A DNA stretch of 23,456 nt from positions 1-23,456 of the forward strand of contig CAAHFI010394609.1 in assembly GCA_900893395.1 (NCBI GenBank). Reading direction: 5' to 3'. A program made the translations under genes and the position numbers. The notes beneath the pieces are model-generated. The model searched no databases and had not been told where the DNA came from. It saw only the letters and a program-made list of their open reading frames with translations. Below, piece by piece: positions 9,170-17,440 of this stretch (its first letter is position 1; each line of letters starts with the position of its first letter). Origin of the DNA: Euglena gracilis (lineage: Eukaryota > Euglenozoa > Euglenophyceae > Euglenales > Euglenaceae).

Positions 9170-10140
9170 GCATGGCTACACGTCTTTTCGCCAGACGTTA
9201 TAGAAATCAACAGGGTGAGTTTTTCAGCGCTTAAAGCGGAGCGGGGAAAAGATGCCTCCAAAAAATTCAAAAAAGAACTTTTTTGAAATGAATTGAAGAA
9301 CTTTTTTTTGAATTGAAGTGTTAATTTGTGGCTTCCCCTCGGTCCCACACCAAAATCGTGCATTCCTTGTAAAACGTGTTGCTGAGTGCCAAACTAGGCG
9401 GCCTTGCGCAGGAAAAGAAGGGAAAGGAATGGTCAAGTCCAGGGAAGACAGCCACCGCCTCGTGTGCCGAACAAAAGCCACCCAGCACTGGCACCAGCAA
9501 CGCTCATTCACTTTTTCTATACATTCTTTGGGACTTCTGGTTGGGCAGGTGGGGGGGGGGGGTCATGAATGTCAGTTTTTTTCTGGGCCCAGGTCGGTCA
9601 AGGAAAAATCCAAAAATAAGACCCCCTGGAGGTTTCCAGCAACAACTACAAAAACAAGAGCCTTTTTTATTCTTAGAGGTTTGAGGAGGGTGAACAATTT
9701 AGTTCTGCTGGACGGAGGGTCTTTGCCAGGGCTGCTTGCGGGGACGAGAGCAGTGCTGGCTGGGCGGAACGACAGATATAAAGATCAGCAGCGAGGGGGC
9801 CGGTTACAGGCAGGTCCCCCAGATATCAGACGGTGTGACGCTGCGACGCCGGAATGGGAGCTGGGGAGGCGGGGGGGGGGGTCAGCCTACAGGGTTGCAC
9901 CTCAGAGGGGAACTGGCGGTGGGGGAAACGACCACGTCGGTCCGTCGGTGATCAGGAATTACTCAACGCAGGGATTGCTGGATGTTCTAAGCGAAAACAA
10001 AGGCGAATGCTCCTGTGTGTGCTTGCCCATGGAATGTGGGCACCTCTGGAAGTAAAGGTAAAGGCAGCCCTAAACCATCCCCCCAGGGCTGCATAGGAAG
10101 GCCTGGTATTGGGCGGTCGACCCCCCCAGGCATTATATTT
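9170..10140. other. unassigned region, no recognisable gene
   Basis: Starts just after the DIRS-like terminal cluster. A 245-codon open frame on the plus strand (9318-10055) has no domain, motif or plausible composition bias that I can recognise. It crosses G-runs (near 9550 and 9870) that give Gly-rich filler. A GATATAAAG word occurs near 9775, without other promoter signs. I see no tRNA-like internal promoter boxes. It may be decayed repeat sequence. Confidence 0.5.
9266..9287. repeat. short perfect palindrome
   Basis: TTCAAAAAAG, two A residues, then its exact reverse complement CTTTTTTGAA. A 10-base stem with a 2-base loop. No function is assigned. Confidence 0.8.
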
Positions 10141-10143
10141 TTT

Positions 10144-10290
10144 AAGGCGCCTTAAAAAACCTTAAAAAACCTTAAAAAACCTTAATTATTTTTTGCCAAA
10201 ATGCTTAAAAAACTTAAAAACCTTAAAAAACCTTAAAAAAATCACCCCGGGAAGTTTTTATTCCCGTGATGACCTTAAAAACCTTAAAAA
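10144..10290. repeat. CCTTAAAAAA tandem repeat with embedded hairpin
   Basis: A 10-base unit CCTTAAAAAA (variants lacking or gaining an A) occurs in three blocks: about 10144-10187, 10204-10240 and 10272-10290. Between the last two lies a hairpin (10241-10270): ATCAC pairs with GTGAT and GGGAA with TTCCC around a 7-base loop, with a CCC bulge. Confidence 0.85.
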
Positions 10291-10911
10291 ATTTTCACTG
10301 GGATTTTTTTCTTGCACCAAACAAATAATGGCATTCTGAAACCCCGCATAAAGCCAGTCAATGCAGAACGGCTGTGAACAACAATATGAAAACCGGATTG
10401 TTTGCCAGGTTTCTGGCATAGTTTGGTTGGCCTCGGTTCACCAAAAGCTGTGACACACGGCAGAATAAGCAAAACTTGCAAACCACATCTTTCTTGATTT
10501 GAATTACTTGAGACATTCTTAGAGGAGTCAACCCAAATTGCTTTCAATTGCATTTCAAGCAGCGAAACAGTGCGTTCTCCAATTGAAGCGGTGATTCCGC
10601 GAATTTCTCCCACTTTTTTTGCCCAAGCACGCGAAAGTTTTGGTCCCCGCACTTATAATGCAGCAGTTGGAAGAAAGACTTTCTCGTTTGGATCAGAAAC
10701 CTTGCCATTGTGGAGAATTCCTGCTGAATTTGCATGCTTTCACACCCAAAATCTCGAATATCGCAAAGTAGGATTGAGAATTTGCAACAACATTGGCAAA
10801 ATGACACAGTGGAAATCCGAACCGCAATCGCGGATTTGCAGACCCGCAATGCGGCAACCCGTGCCAGGTAGTCCTTAGGCAAAAAAAATCCTGTCCCCAT
10901 ACGCAGGGGAA
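10291..10911. other. unassigned region, possible gene-fragment relic
   Basis: Moderately AT-rich, with more even composition than its surroundings. Plus-strand translation near 10755-10875 gives a heptad-like stretch (IENLQQHWQNDTVEIRTAIA, then DLQTRNAATRAR) that looks like a coiled coil. The minus strand also has open frames of 84-122 codons in the same place. Neither strand gives a domain I recognise. It could be a remnant of a Gag-like or ORF1-like coiled coil. That is a weak inference. Confidence 0.35.
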
Positions 10912-11243
10912 AATTTTTTGAAAATTACGTTGAAAAAATGAACCCAAAATTCATGGTGGTTTTTTGATGGAAAATTACATTTTCCCAAAAAAAATCACCA
11001 AAATTTTAGGGAGAAAATTGTTAGTTTTTAGGAGGGGGGTCAAAAATGCAGGTCAAAAAAATGGGACCAAATTTTGGAACAGTCAAAGTTTACTGACAGT
11101 TTTTCCCCTTGGAAATTTTTTGGATTTTCAGTGGCATTTTTTTTGCTTTCAAAATCTCTCAAAATTACAATTCTGAGAAATGTTGATTTTGACAAAAAAA
11201 ACCTCAAAGATTTCAGGGTTGAATTTGGTAGTTTTAGGAGGGG
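10912..11243 (+). repeat. AT-rich partially duplicated blocks
   Basis: Two blocks (10971-11040 and 11161-11243) both begin AAAATTACA, continue through a poly(A)-rich middle (CAAAAAAAA, then TTTTAGGG/TTTCAGGG) and end with AGTTTTTAGGAGGGG or AGTTTTAGGAGGGG. A further AAAATTACG start lies near 10920. The spacing is about 190-205 bases. Divergence is large, so the duplication is old. Confidence 0.55.
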
Positions 11244-11827
11244 CGGCGGCGGGAGGCGGCCTGGCGCCTGCGCACTGGAATTAGCGAATATTCTGCCCCA
11301 TTCCGCTACTTTTTTTACCTGTGTACTTTTCCCCCCAGGTTCTCTCTTCCGAATGTTTCATTCAAAGAATTGTGCATGCTGAAGGAAGGAATTCAAAAAT
11401 TCAATCTGATTCAAGGAAACAATTGTCCAAGAATTCAAAAAGTCAATCCGGAAGGTCAATCAAAAGGAAAGAATTCAAATTCAAAAAAGAAGAGCAAGCG
11501 GCGCTGGGAATCAAGGTGAAGGTGTTCTTCCGTCCCCCCCGCTACCCTTTTTTAAATTCAATCCAGGCTTTTCCTCCCCCCCCCTACTGCTTCAGAGGCA
11601 CCCCCAAGGAGTTGGCCAAAAATACCGTCCCCCCCCCAATTTTTGAATTATTTGGCTGCCGGAACCCAGGTTCTGGCTGAATTCAGGGACCGAAAGACAC
11701 AAAAAAAGGGAATTTTTGGGGCGCGTGTGCCTATTTTTACCGGAGCGCCGGGTGACTGTTTTCCCCCACTCGGCCTGCCGGGGAGCCCATTCCGCGCACG
11801 GTCACCGAACCGGCGAGAGGGGAAAAC
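11244..11827 (+). other. candidate 5' LTR tail of the Ty3/gypsy element
   Basis: A GC-rich head (GGCGGCGGCGGGAGGCGG) starts the stretch. An AAGAATTCAAAA-rich middle and several long C-runs follow. It ends directly at the candidate primer-binding site (11828). By LTR-element layout, U5 must lie just before the primer site (family knowledge). The second LTR is outside the window, so neither the start nor the exact end can be placed. No gene is visible. Confidence 0.4.
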
Positions 11828-11839
11828 TGGTAGCAGAGG
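11828..11839 (+). other. candidate primer-binding site (initiator Met tRNA)
   Basis: TGGTAGCAGAGG is complementary to the 3' end of initiator methionine tRNA of the type ending CCTCTGCTACCA, over 12 bases. Ty3/gypsy elements commonly prime from this tRNA (family knowledge). The Gag-region start codon follows 57 bases later. Land-plant initiator tRNA would give TGGTATCAGAGC, which is not what is seen. Confidence 0.68.
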
Positions 11840-11896
11840 CTTGTTCGTTCTACGTTTTCCATTGAAGGCCATTTTCTCAAGTGCCTTCTTTTTGAA

Positions 11897-12960
11897 ATGC
11901 AAAGCGTGCACACCTCCCCAGAATTTTCCACACACGAAGAGGCTACGGCCCACCGGGACACAGACAGGATGCCAACCTTTGCGGCGGACTCTGAAGTGGT
12001 AGCCCCCACCGCAAGTCTTTCCGATAGCCCTCGGGAAGCGCAAGAAAACACCCCGAAAAGATACCCCCGATCCCCTGCCCCATCCCCACTCCCATCCCCA
12101 CAATCCCCGTTTCCCGCGCTCCCAGCCCCACCCCAACTCCCACTCATCCCCCTCCAATCCGAGTCCCTAGTCGATAGCCCTCGAGACTCGTCCCAAGTCC
12201 CCCTCCTGTTCCCGAAATCAGCCCAGCCCCAGAGCTGGGACCCGACCCCCTGGCTACCACCCGGGGCTCCACCCTCTCAGCTTTTCCCCGGGACCCCACC
12301 CTTCCCCCAGCTGATCCCTTCCCTGCCCTTCCCGTTCCCGTTCCCGTCCGAGGTGCCCCACCTGTGGGGCGTCCCGGAGCTGCAGAGTGAGCGGGCCTTC
12401 GCAGGCCTGCCGGTGCCCGTGCCCAGCCCCGGGCCACCGAGGAGCCCTGATGAGGGCATGCGGGCCATCACATATCACCCCGCCCACGAGCTGGGCCCCG
12501 GCGAGTCCGAGGGCCGAGACGGGATCCCCGTCCCCGTGGCTGGCCTGATCCCATCTGTGCATCCGTCCCTGCAGTCTGCTCTGCCACCTGTGCCGGTGGC
12601 AGGGCCCTCGCCGTCGCAGATGGCGTCGTCGTCCAGCCAAGCAGCCATCGCCGCACCGGTGGGAGTGCCGCCTCCCTACCGGTCCCCCAGCGAACACCCG
12701 AGCACCACCGCCGTGCACCCGCACTTCCGCACCCCCCCATCCTCGGTCCGGCCGCACAAGGTGCCGCGGCTGGGCCTCTCCGATGACGAAGGAGATGACG
12801 AGGGTGAAGGAGAAGGTGAAGGTGATCAACAACGCCGGGGAGAAGGTCCTCGTGATGACGACGAGGAGTGGCTGGCGGGCGGACCAGAGCGAGATGTACG
12901 ACACCGAGGAGAAGCCGGACGAGGTCATGCAGGGCCCCCCGAGTGGGAGGCGCATACGCT
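11897..12960 (+). pseudogene. N-terminal Pro-rich and acidic region of the Ty3/gypsy Gag
   Basis: The first ATG after the primer-binding site (11897) opens a Pro/Ser-rich frame starting MQSVHTSPEFSTHEEATAHR. A small internal repeat is seen (SLSDSPREAQ and SLVDSPRDSSQ). Long Pro runs (PFPFPFPSEV, PPPYRSPSEHP) follow, then a short acidic patch DDEGDDEGEGEGEG near 12780-12840. There is no folded domain I can name. Position puts it at the N-terminal end of Gag, though it could be a separate small ORF. Such disordered extensions are common in large plant and algal Gags (inference). Part of a broken element. Confidence 0.6.
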
Positions 12961-14250
12961 GCGTTGCAGACGCGGATGGACCGCCTCTGCAACACCGTCG
13001 ACTTCATCGGCTCCAAGGCGAAGGAGATGTGGGACAGCTGGGCGGCCGTGCAAATGGCCGCCGCCGTGAAGGACAAGGTGGACGAGCAAGGAGTGGCGGT
13101 GCAAGAGCTGAAGAAAAGGATGGCGGCCCAAGAAGGGGCCCACGTGGACCTGATGGAGAACGTGGTGAAGGTGAAGGACGACATCGTCAGACTACATCAA
13201 GGAATATCACAACTCCACAAGCTCATGCCCATGGTGGCCACGGCGGAGGAGCGGATGACAAGAGTGGAGAAGTACACCCACGACGCGCTCGGAGACTTCG
13301 GTGAAGATCTCCGAAGGATCCGGGCGAAGGTGAAGGAGGCGGAAGACAACGCCGCGGCCGCGGTGATGGCGGTGAAGAGCGGCGTACCGACGAGTGGACT
13401 CACCGAGCTGGTGGAGGTGGCGCACCTCAAGGCCGCCGTGCAGGAGCTGCTGCAAGAGAAGGAGCGGCAGCGGGCCGAGAACGTCCAGCTGCAGGGGAAG
13501 CTCAACGCCGTCGAGGTGCAGATGGCCGCCTTCACCGCCAAGGTGGAGGCGACTGCGGTGGCGCAGGGCAAGGCGGTGGAGGTGACGCCGCGCCTGGTGG
13601 AGCAGCTGCAGTATCAGCAGGCCGAGAACGCCTGGCTGAAGGAGCAGGTCAAGTTCCTGGTGGCGCAGGTGTCCTCCCTCACCACCAAGGTGGAGGCAGC
13701 CGCGGCCAAGGAGCCAAAGGCCGCTGAGCTGCCGCCGCTGATCGTGGGGAGGATCCAGAAGGTGGAGACGGAGATCCAGAAGGTGGGAGCCCAAGCCCAA
13801 GGGCTGACCGTGGCCGTGCAACGGCTCGCCGCGGACAGCCCCGGAGACAAGATCCGGGTGGTGGAGACCGAAGTGCAGAAGGTGAACGTCCAGACGCAAG
13901 CCGTGGTGATGGCCGTGCAGCGGCTGGACCAGATCGTCTCGAAGGTGATCGTATCCTCCCAAGCCAAGGCGGTGCCGGCCATGCCCGCCAAGGCTCCGCC
14001 ACCCCCGGCCGAGCAGCAGCCGGTGCCGGTGGCCCGGCAGCAACCAGTGCCAGAGGTGAGAACGGTCCAGATGGAGAAGCCCATGCAGGAGGAGTCCGTG
14101 GTGCAGGAGAAGCCGTCGTCCACCCTCCGACCAGCTCTCCGGCTGGTCCGGAAGCAGGCCGCGGCGGGAGGGGGCGGGGTGCCGTCCCTCTCCATCGCCC
14201 GCCTGACCACGCCGTCCGCCGTCCCCGTCGCCAGCGCGTCCGCGGTGCGA
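12960..14250 (+). pseudogene. Gag coiled-coil region with internal tandem repeats
   Basis: About 330 residues of heptad-like helix run from LQTRMDRLCNTVDFIG to VQRLDQIVSKVIVSS. A 49-residue module occurs twice in tandem without gaps (13474-13620 and 13621-13767): both start AEN, share a central (T/A)KVEA, then KA and P. A second module, VETE(I/V)QKV...AVQRL, occurs at 13759-13827 and 13858-13926. A flexible Pro/Gln/Val linker (PPPPAEQQPVPVARQQPVPE) follows, then a basic Ala/Ser-rich segment. Coiled coils before the capsid domain assist Gag assembly in several Ty3/gypsy lineages (family knowledge, applied by inference). Part of a broken element. Confidence 0.75.
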
Positions 14251-14289
14251 GAGGTCCGCATCGCCCCGGTGCAGGCCCAGCCAGCGGCC

Positions 14290-14790
14290 CTGCACTTCCT
14301 CCCGGCGCCGCTGGTGGACTCCGTCATCGGCCTCCACCCGGGCCGGTTCTCCGGGCATCCGGAGGACTGGCCGCAGTGGCGGAGGCGGTGGCTCCTGTTC
14401 CTTCGGGAACTCGAGCAGGCGTGGCCGTCCATCACGTCAGCTCAGCGCCTCGCCATGTTCCGCGCGGCTTTGGACGAGGCCACGGTGCTGATGCTGGACG
14501 AGGAGATCGAGACCAAAGGAGAGGTGGAGTATGCCGTGCTGTTCGCGGAGGTGGACCTGGCGAACGGCGGCGAGGACAAGGAGGTCCTGCGGCGGCGAAT
14601 GAGGAAGCTGAAGCTGGTGACGAGCGGGAAGCTGACCGAGAAGTCCTGGAGGGAGTACTACGCGCAGATGGCGTCCATGGCGAGGCAGGTGGGCATGGAG
14701 GAGGAGGAGCTGGGGAAGCTCCTCGTGGAGGCCATGCCCCTCCACCCCTGGCGCCGGAAGGTGGCGCAGGAGGAGGACAAGCGGGTGGAC
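14290..14790 (+). pseudogene. Gag capsid-like domain
   Basis: The sequence HPGRFSGHPEDWPQWRRRW followed by LLFLRELEQAW matches the opening of Ty3/gypsy Gag capsid domains (F-x-G...W..W...F). Helices follow: TSAQRLAMFRAALDEATVLM, then a helix from LRRRMRKLKLVTSGKL, and KSWREYYAQMASMARQVG. It ends with LLVEAMPLHPWRRKV, which resembles the (L)xxxLP..... exit of the family. This domain forms the particle shell (family knowledge). It lies immediately before the RRM-like fold. Part of a broken element. Confidence 0.75.
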
Positions 14791-15020
14791 CACCGGTCCA
14801 TCGTGCTGGAGGGCCTGCCGATGGACACGACGGTGGAGGAGGTGAAGGAGATGATCAAGCAAGAGACCACGGTGGCCCCCGCCTCGGTGCGGAAGGCGGG
14901 GCGCCGCTTCGTGGTGGTGCCAGTGGGCGACGAGCACCGCACCCTGGTGAAGGCCGTGTACGACCGCCAGCGGCTCGAGGGCGGCAGCATCGTCACGGTG
15001 ACGGCCGACTCGTGCGACCT
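14791..15020 (+). pseudogene. RRM-like domain inside Gag
   Basis: About 75 residues fit the beta-alpha-beta-beta-alpha-beta order of an RNA recognition motif. Strand SIVLEGLP resembles RNP2. Helix TVEEVKEMIKQ is followed by strand ASVRKAG and by RRFVVVPVGDEHRT, which resembles RNP1. Helix LVKAVYDRQRLEG and strand SIVTVTAD complete it. It follows the capsid-like domain, where most Ty3/gypsy Gags carry a CCHC zinc knuckle. I see no CCHC motif in this Gag. Inference: the RRM-like fold and basic tail may take over genomic-RNA binding. The match is by pattern only and the domain call is not certain. Confidence 0.5.
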
Positions 15021-15039
15021 ACCGGCGAAGGACATCCAC

Positions 15040-15590
15040 AACCTCATGGTGAGATGGCTGCGGATGGAGGCGAAGATGGCCCCGAGAAGGAGAAGGAGAT
15101 CCCGGAGAAGCGGCCGGTACCACGGTGGCAGCGGGACGTGGAGGTCGACGACACCACCGAGGAGCCGTACATCCAGGAGGTGGAGAAGACGAACGTGCCG
15201 CCGAAGAAGGAGAAGCAAGCGCAGCAACCACGTCCGCCGACGCCGCCGGTGCCCACGCCCCAAGGCAAGGGACAAGGCCAAGGGGGACGTGGGTACCCGG
15301 AGCAGTGGTCATCGAGCCCATGGACGAGTGAAGAAGGAAAAGGAAAGGGTGGATACCAAGCCGAGCAGTGGTCATCGAGTGCATGGCAAGGAAATGAAGG
15401 AAAAGGAAAAGGTGGTGGGTACCAAGGCGAGCAGTGGACATCGAATGCCCCAAGACAAGATGAAGGCAAAGGAAAAGGCAAGGCGAAGGGTGGAGCCAAA
15501 GGAGATCAAGGAAAAGGAAAGTCCAAGGGCAAAGGCAAGGACGGCAAGAGCAACGTCTCGGCCGTCCAGGAGCAGTATCATGAGTGACGG
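15040..15590 (+). pseudogene. Gag basic C-terminal tail with Lys/Gly-rich repeats
   Basis: After a basic start, one frame carries PKKEKQAQQPRPPTPPVPTP. Then comes a repeat about 60 bases long at DNA level, three copies (about 15285-15460), of the type GKGKGGYQ.EQWSSS. A terminal run GKGKSKGKGKDGKSNVSAVQ ends the part. At DNA level the unit includes GAGCAGTGGTCATCGAG. The charge and repetition suggest nucleic-acid binding (inference). Lys/Gly-alternating tails are common in dinoflagellate proteins, a weak lineage hint. Part of a broken element. Confidence 0.65.
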
Positions 15591-15739
15591 GGCCGCCCAG
15601 GCCCCAGGGATGGGGGTCTGGGCCGGCCGTCAAATCCCAACGCCAGCGTGAGCGTGCGGGCAATCACCCAAGAGCCCCGCACGCCCCCCAGACCCAGCAA
15701 GCCCCAAATCTCCCAAGGAGGGGAGAGACCGTGCCCTGA

Positions 15740-16125
15740 AGCACACGGTCAAGGCGGGGCCCATCAGATTTCGACAAACAACTACTGGTCCGTGCTACAG
15801 AAGAAGTCCCGTCGTTCCGAGCAATCGTCTGCGGCGCGACCGGTCTCGTCTGCGCAGTCCTCGCCCCCCGCCAAGCCAGCAGCGTCCGTGCCATCGTCTA
15901 CGCAGCATCGTGCCACCGCGACGCCCCCAGCCCGGCAGCAGCAGGAGCGAGCACCGCGCCAGTCCGCACCAAGCCGGACGACGCTGCCCCCGCCATCAGC
16001 AGCGCCGTCAGCGGCACCACGCTCCGCACCCGCAGCAACCAGCGCCCCGTCCCCCCGCAGAGCGCACCGTCCTCCCGGGCGGCACCGAAGCCGGCCGCAT
16101 CGTCACCGACAACCTCGACGCCAAA
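15740..16125 (+). pseudogene. Pro/Ala-rich linker upstream of the methyltransferase
   Basis: A low-complexity Pro/Ala/Ser/Arg region lies between Gag and the methyltransferase-like domain. It contains a 39-base segment (15971-16009) that recurs with about 87 percent identity at 16819-16857, on the other side of that domain. It ends in TSTPKRWAL, directly before methyltransferase motif I. No fold is recognised. Part of a broken element. Confidence 0.5.
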
Positions 16126-16129
16126 GAGG

Positions 16130-16640
16130 TGGGCACTGGACCTGTTCTCCGGAACGGGTTCGGTGAAGCGGGCGCTGGAGAAGCTCGGCTACTCCGTCAT
16201 CTCGGTGGATGCCGACCCGCGGTGGAAGGCGGACAAGACGGTGGACGTGCGGCGCTGGCGGTACTGGGAGGAGTACTGGCCCGGCGACTTCGAGCTGGTC
16301 GCCGCCTCGCCGCCGTGCACCGAGTACTCCAGCGCGATGACGACCAGGAGGCGGCGGCTGCGGAAGGCCGACTTCCTGGTCCGCAAGACGAAGGAGATCA
16401 TCGCCTACCTGCGGCCGTCCCTGTGGTGGCTGGAGAATCCCCGCTATGGGAAACTCCGCCACCGCAAGGTCGTGGAGGACATGCAGTACGTCGATGTGGA
16501 CTACTGCATGTTCGAGGCGTGGGGCTATCGCAAGCCCACACGCTTCTGGATCGCGGACTCCATGGCCCCCATGCAGGACATCGTGTGCGACGGCCAGTGC
16601 GAGAACATCGTGGAGGAGCAAGATGGACGACGACATCATC
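16130..16640 (+). pseudogene. cytosine-C5 DNA methyltransferase-like domain in the retrotransposon
   Basis: About 165 residues. Motif I, the S-adenosylmethionine-binding loop, is DLFSGTGSV (16139-16165). The acidic end of the second strand is SVDAD (about 16202-16216). Motif IV is AASPPCTEYS, with the candidate catalytic Cys at 16316-16318. Motif VI is ENPR (from 16433). A late block YRKPTRFW (16526-16549) resembles motif VIII-like segments of compact viral and phage enzymes (YKKRTRIW type; from memory, not searched). C5 methyltransferases flip and methylate cytosine using PPC and ENV/ENP residues (family knowledge). No large target-recognition domain is seen, so specificity cannot be read. 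The placement between Gag and protease is inside a Ty3/gypsy element. It belongs to a broken element, so activity is unknown. An adenine or rRNA methyltransferase is less likely given PPC plus ENP. Confidence 0.8.
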
Positions 16641-16649
16641 GACGGCAGC

Positions 16650-17035
16650 TGGGTGGGGCATCCCAGCAGCGCGGCACCCGAGAGCAGGCGTATCGCATTC
16701 CCGAAGGTGTCGTCCGATACCTGTGCGAGCGCACCCCACCAACCCGCCAAGCAGCCGTGCCGCCCAGCGCGATACCGCCGTCGCCGGCACCCGCACCCGC
16801 GTCCGCCACCGCACCGCCAAGCCGGACGGCGCTGCCCCCGCAAGCAGCGGCGCTGTCCCAAGCCCCGCGCCAACGACCGCCATCGTGCACCCGCCAAGCA
16901 TCGTGCACCCCCGCCGAGCCGCACAACGATCCACCCGCCGAGCCCGTCACCACCGCCGCCGACGAGCCCCACCCCCGCGGAAGGTCCACAAGGTCACCGT
17001 CCGTCCGTGGCAGTACCGCCCCAGCCGGCCCTTCC
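16650..17035 (+). pseudogene. Pro/Ala-rich linker between methyltransferase and protease
   Basis: Low-complexity Pro/Ala/Arg/Thr-rich region (for example AVPPSAIPPSPAPAPASATA) that mirrors the linker upstream of the methyltransferase, including the related 39-base segment at 16819-16857. It ends just before the protease region (RPFQVGRMERRGGSYQLML). No fold is recognised. Confidence 0.5.
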
Positions 17036-17039
17036 AGGT

Positions 17040-17440
17040 GGGCCGCATGGAGAGGCGGGGCGGCAGCTACCAGCTGATGCTGGATGTGGTCATCGAGATC
17101 GACGGCCGGGAGGAGAAGGCGAAGGCCCTCATCGACACGGGGGCGCAGACGTCGCTGATCCGTCGGGACTTGTTCCCGAACGGATGTTTCCGCCGCAGCG
17201 AGCGGCCGCTGCTGCTGCGGACCGTGAACGGCGACCTGCTGGCGGCGGCAGCAACGAGGCGGACGTCCTCCTGGTGTTCAACGCGAGGAGTGAAGGAGAG
17301 AGGAGTGGAGGAGTGAAGAGGTGGCACAGCCAGATCACCGTCCATGACGGTGATATAGGGTGTGACCTGATTCTGGGTTACCCCTGGCTGAAGGAGCACA
17401 GGCTGGATGTGCAACCCTGGCGGGATGCGCTCCAGCTCCA
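17040..17440 (+). pseudogene. retropepsin-like aspartic protease
   Basis: The region YQLMLDVVIEIDGREEKAKA leads into LIDTGAQTSLI (catalytic D-T-G at 17134-17142). The later part contains CDLILGYPWLKEHRLDVQPW, the hydrophobic I/L-G-x-x-W/P-L end of Ty3/gypsy proteases. The enzyme cuts the Gag-Pol polyprotein (family knowledge). It lies between the methyltransferase-containing segment and the reverse transcriptase. Part of a broken element. Confidence 0.82.

Larger units (their letters stand above)
2817..9170 (+). mobile_element. DIRS-like retrotransposon, right copy, with a nested LTR element
   Basis: Parts in plus-strand order are: ORF1-like region (2950-4145), reverse transcriptase (4150-4895), an unrelated LTR element inserted at 4898-6762, RNase H and the conserved segment after it (6763-7640), tyrosine recombinase (7690-8600), and a terminal-repeat cluster (8634-9166). 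The layout ORF1, RT, RNase H, tyrosine recombinase, with inverted terminal repeats, defines the DIRS order (family knowledge). It spans essentially a whole element but is heavily broken throughout, so it is old. It is clearly older than the LTR element inserted in it. Confidence 0.82.

Noticed and set aside
9318-10055. 245-codon plus-strand frame as a host gene
   Set aside because: No recognisable domain, no splice or promoter support, and Gly runs from homopolymers. Kept only as unassigned sequence.
10144-10290. Interstitial telomere repeat
   Set aside because: The unit CCTTAAAAAA does not match the known telomere repeat types (CCCTAA, CCCTAAA, CCCTAAAA), and the array is short and interrupted.
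13207-14358. 383-codon minus-strand His/Leu/Arg-rich frame
   Set aside because: Shadow of the Gag coiled coil in GC-rich codons. No motif.
16130-16640. Host methyltransferase gene or bacterial contamination
   Set aside because: The domain is enclosed by Gag and protease parts with the same GC-rich composition and strand, so it belongs to the retroelement.
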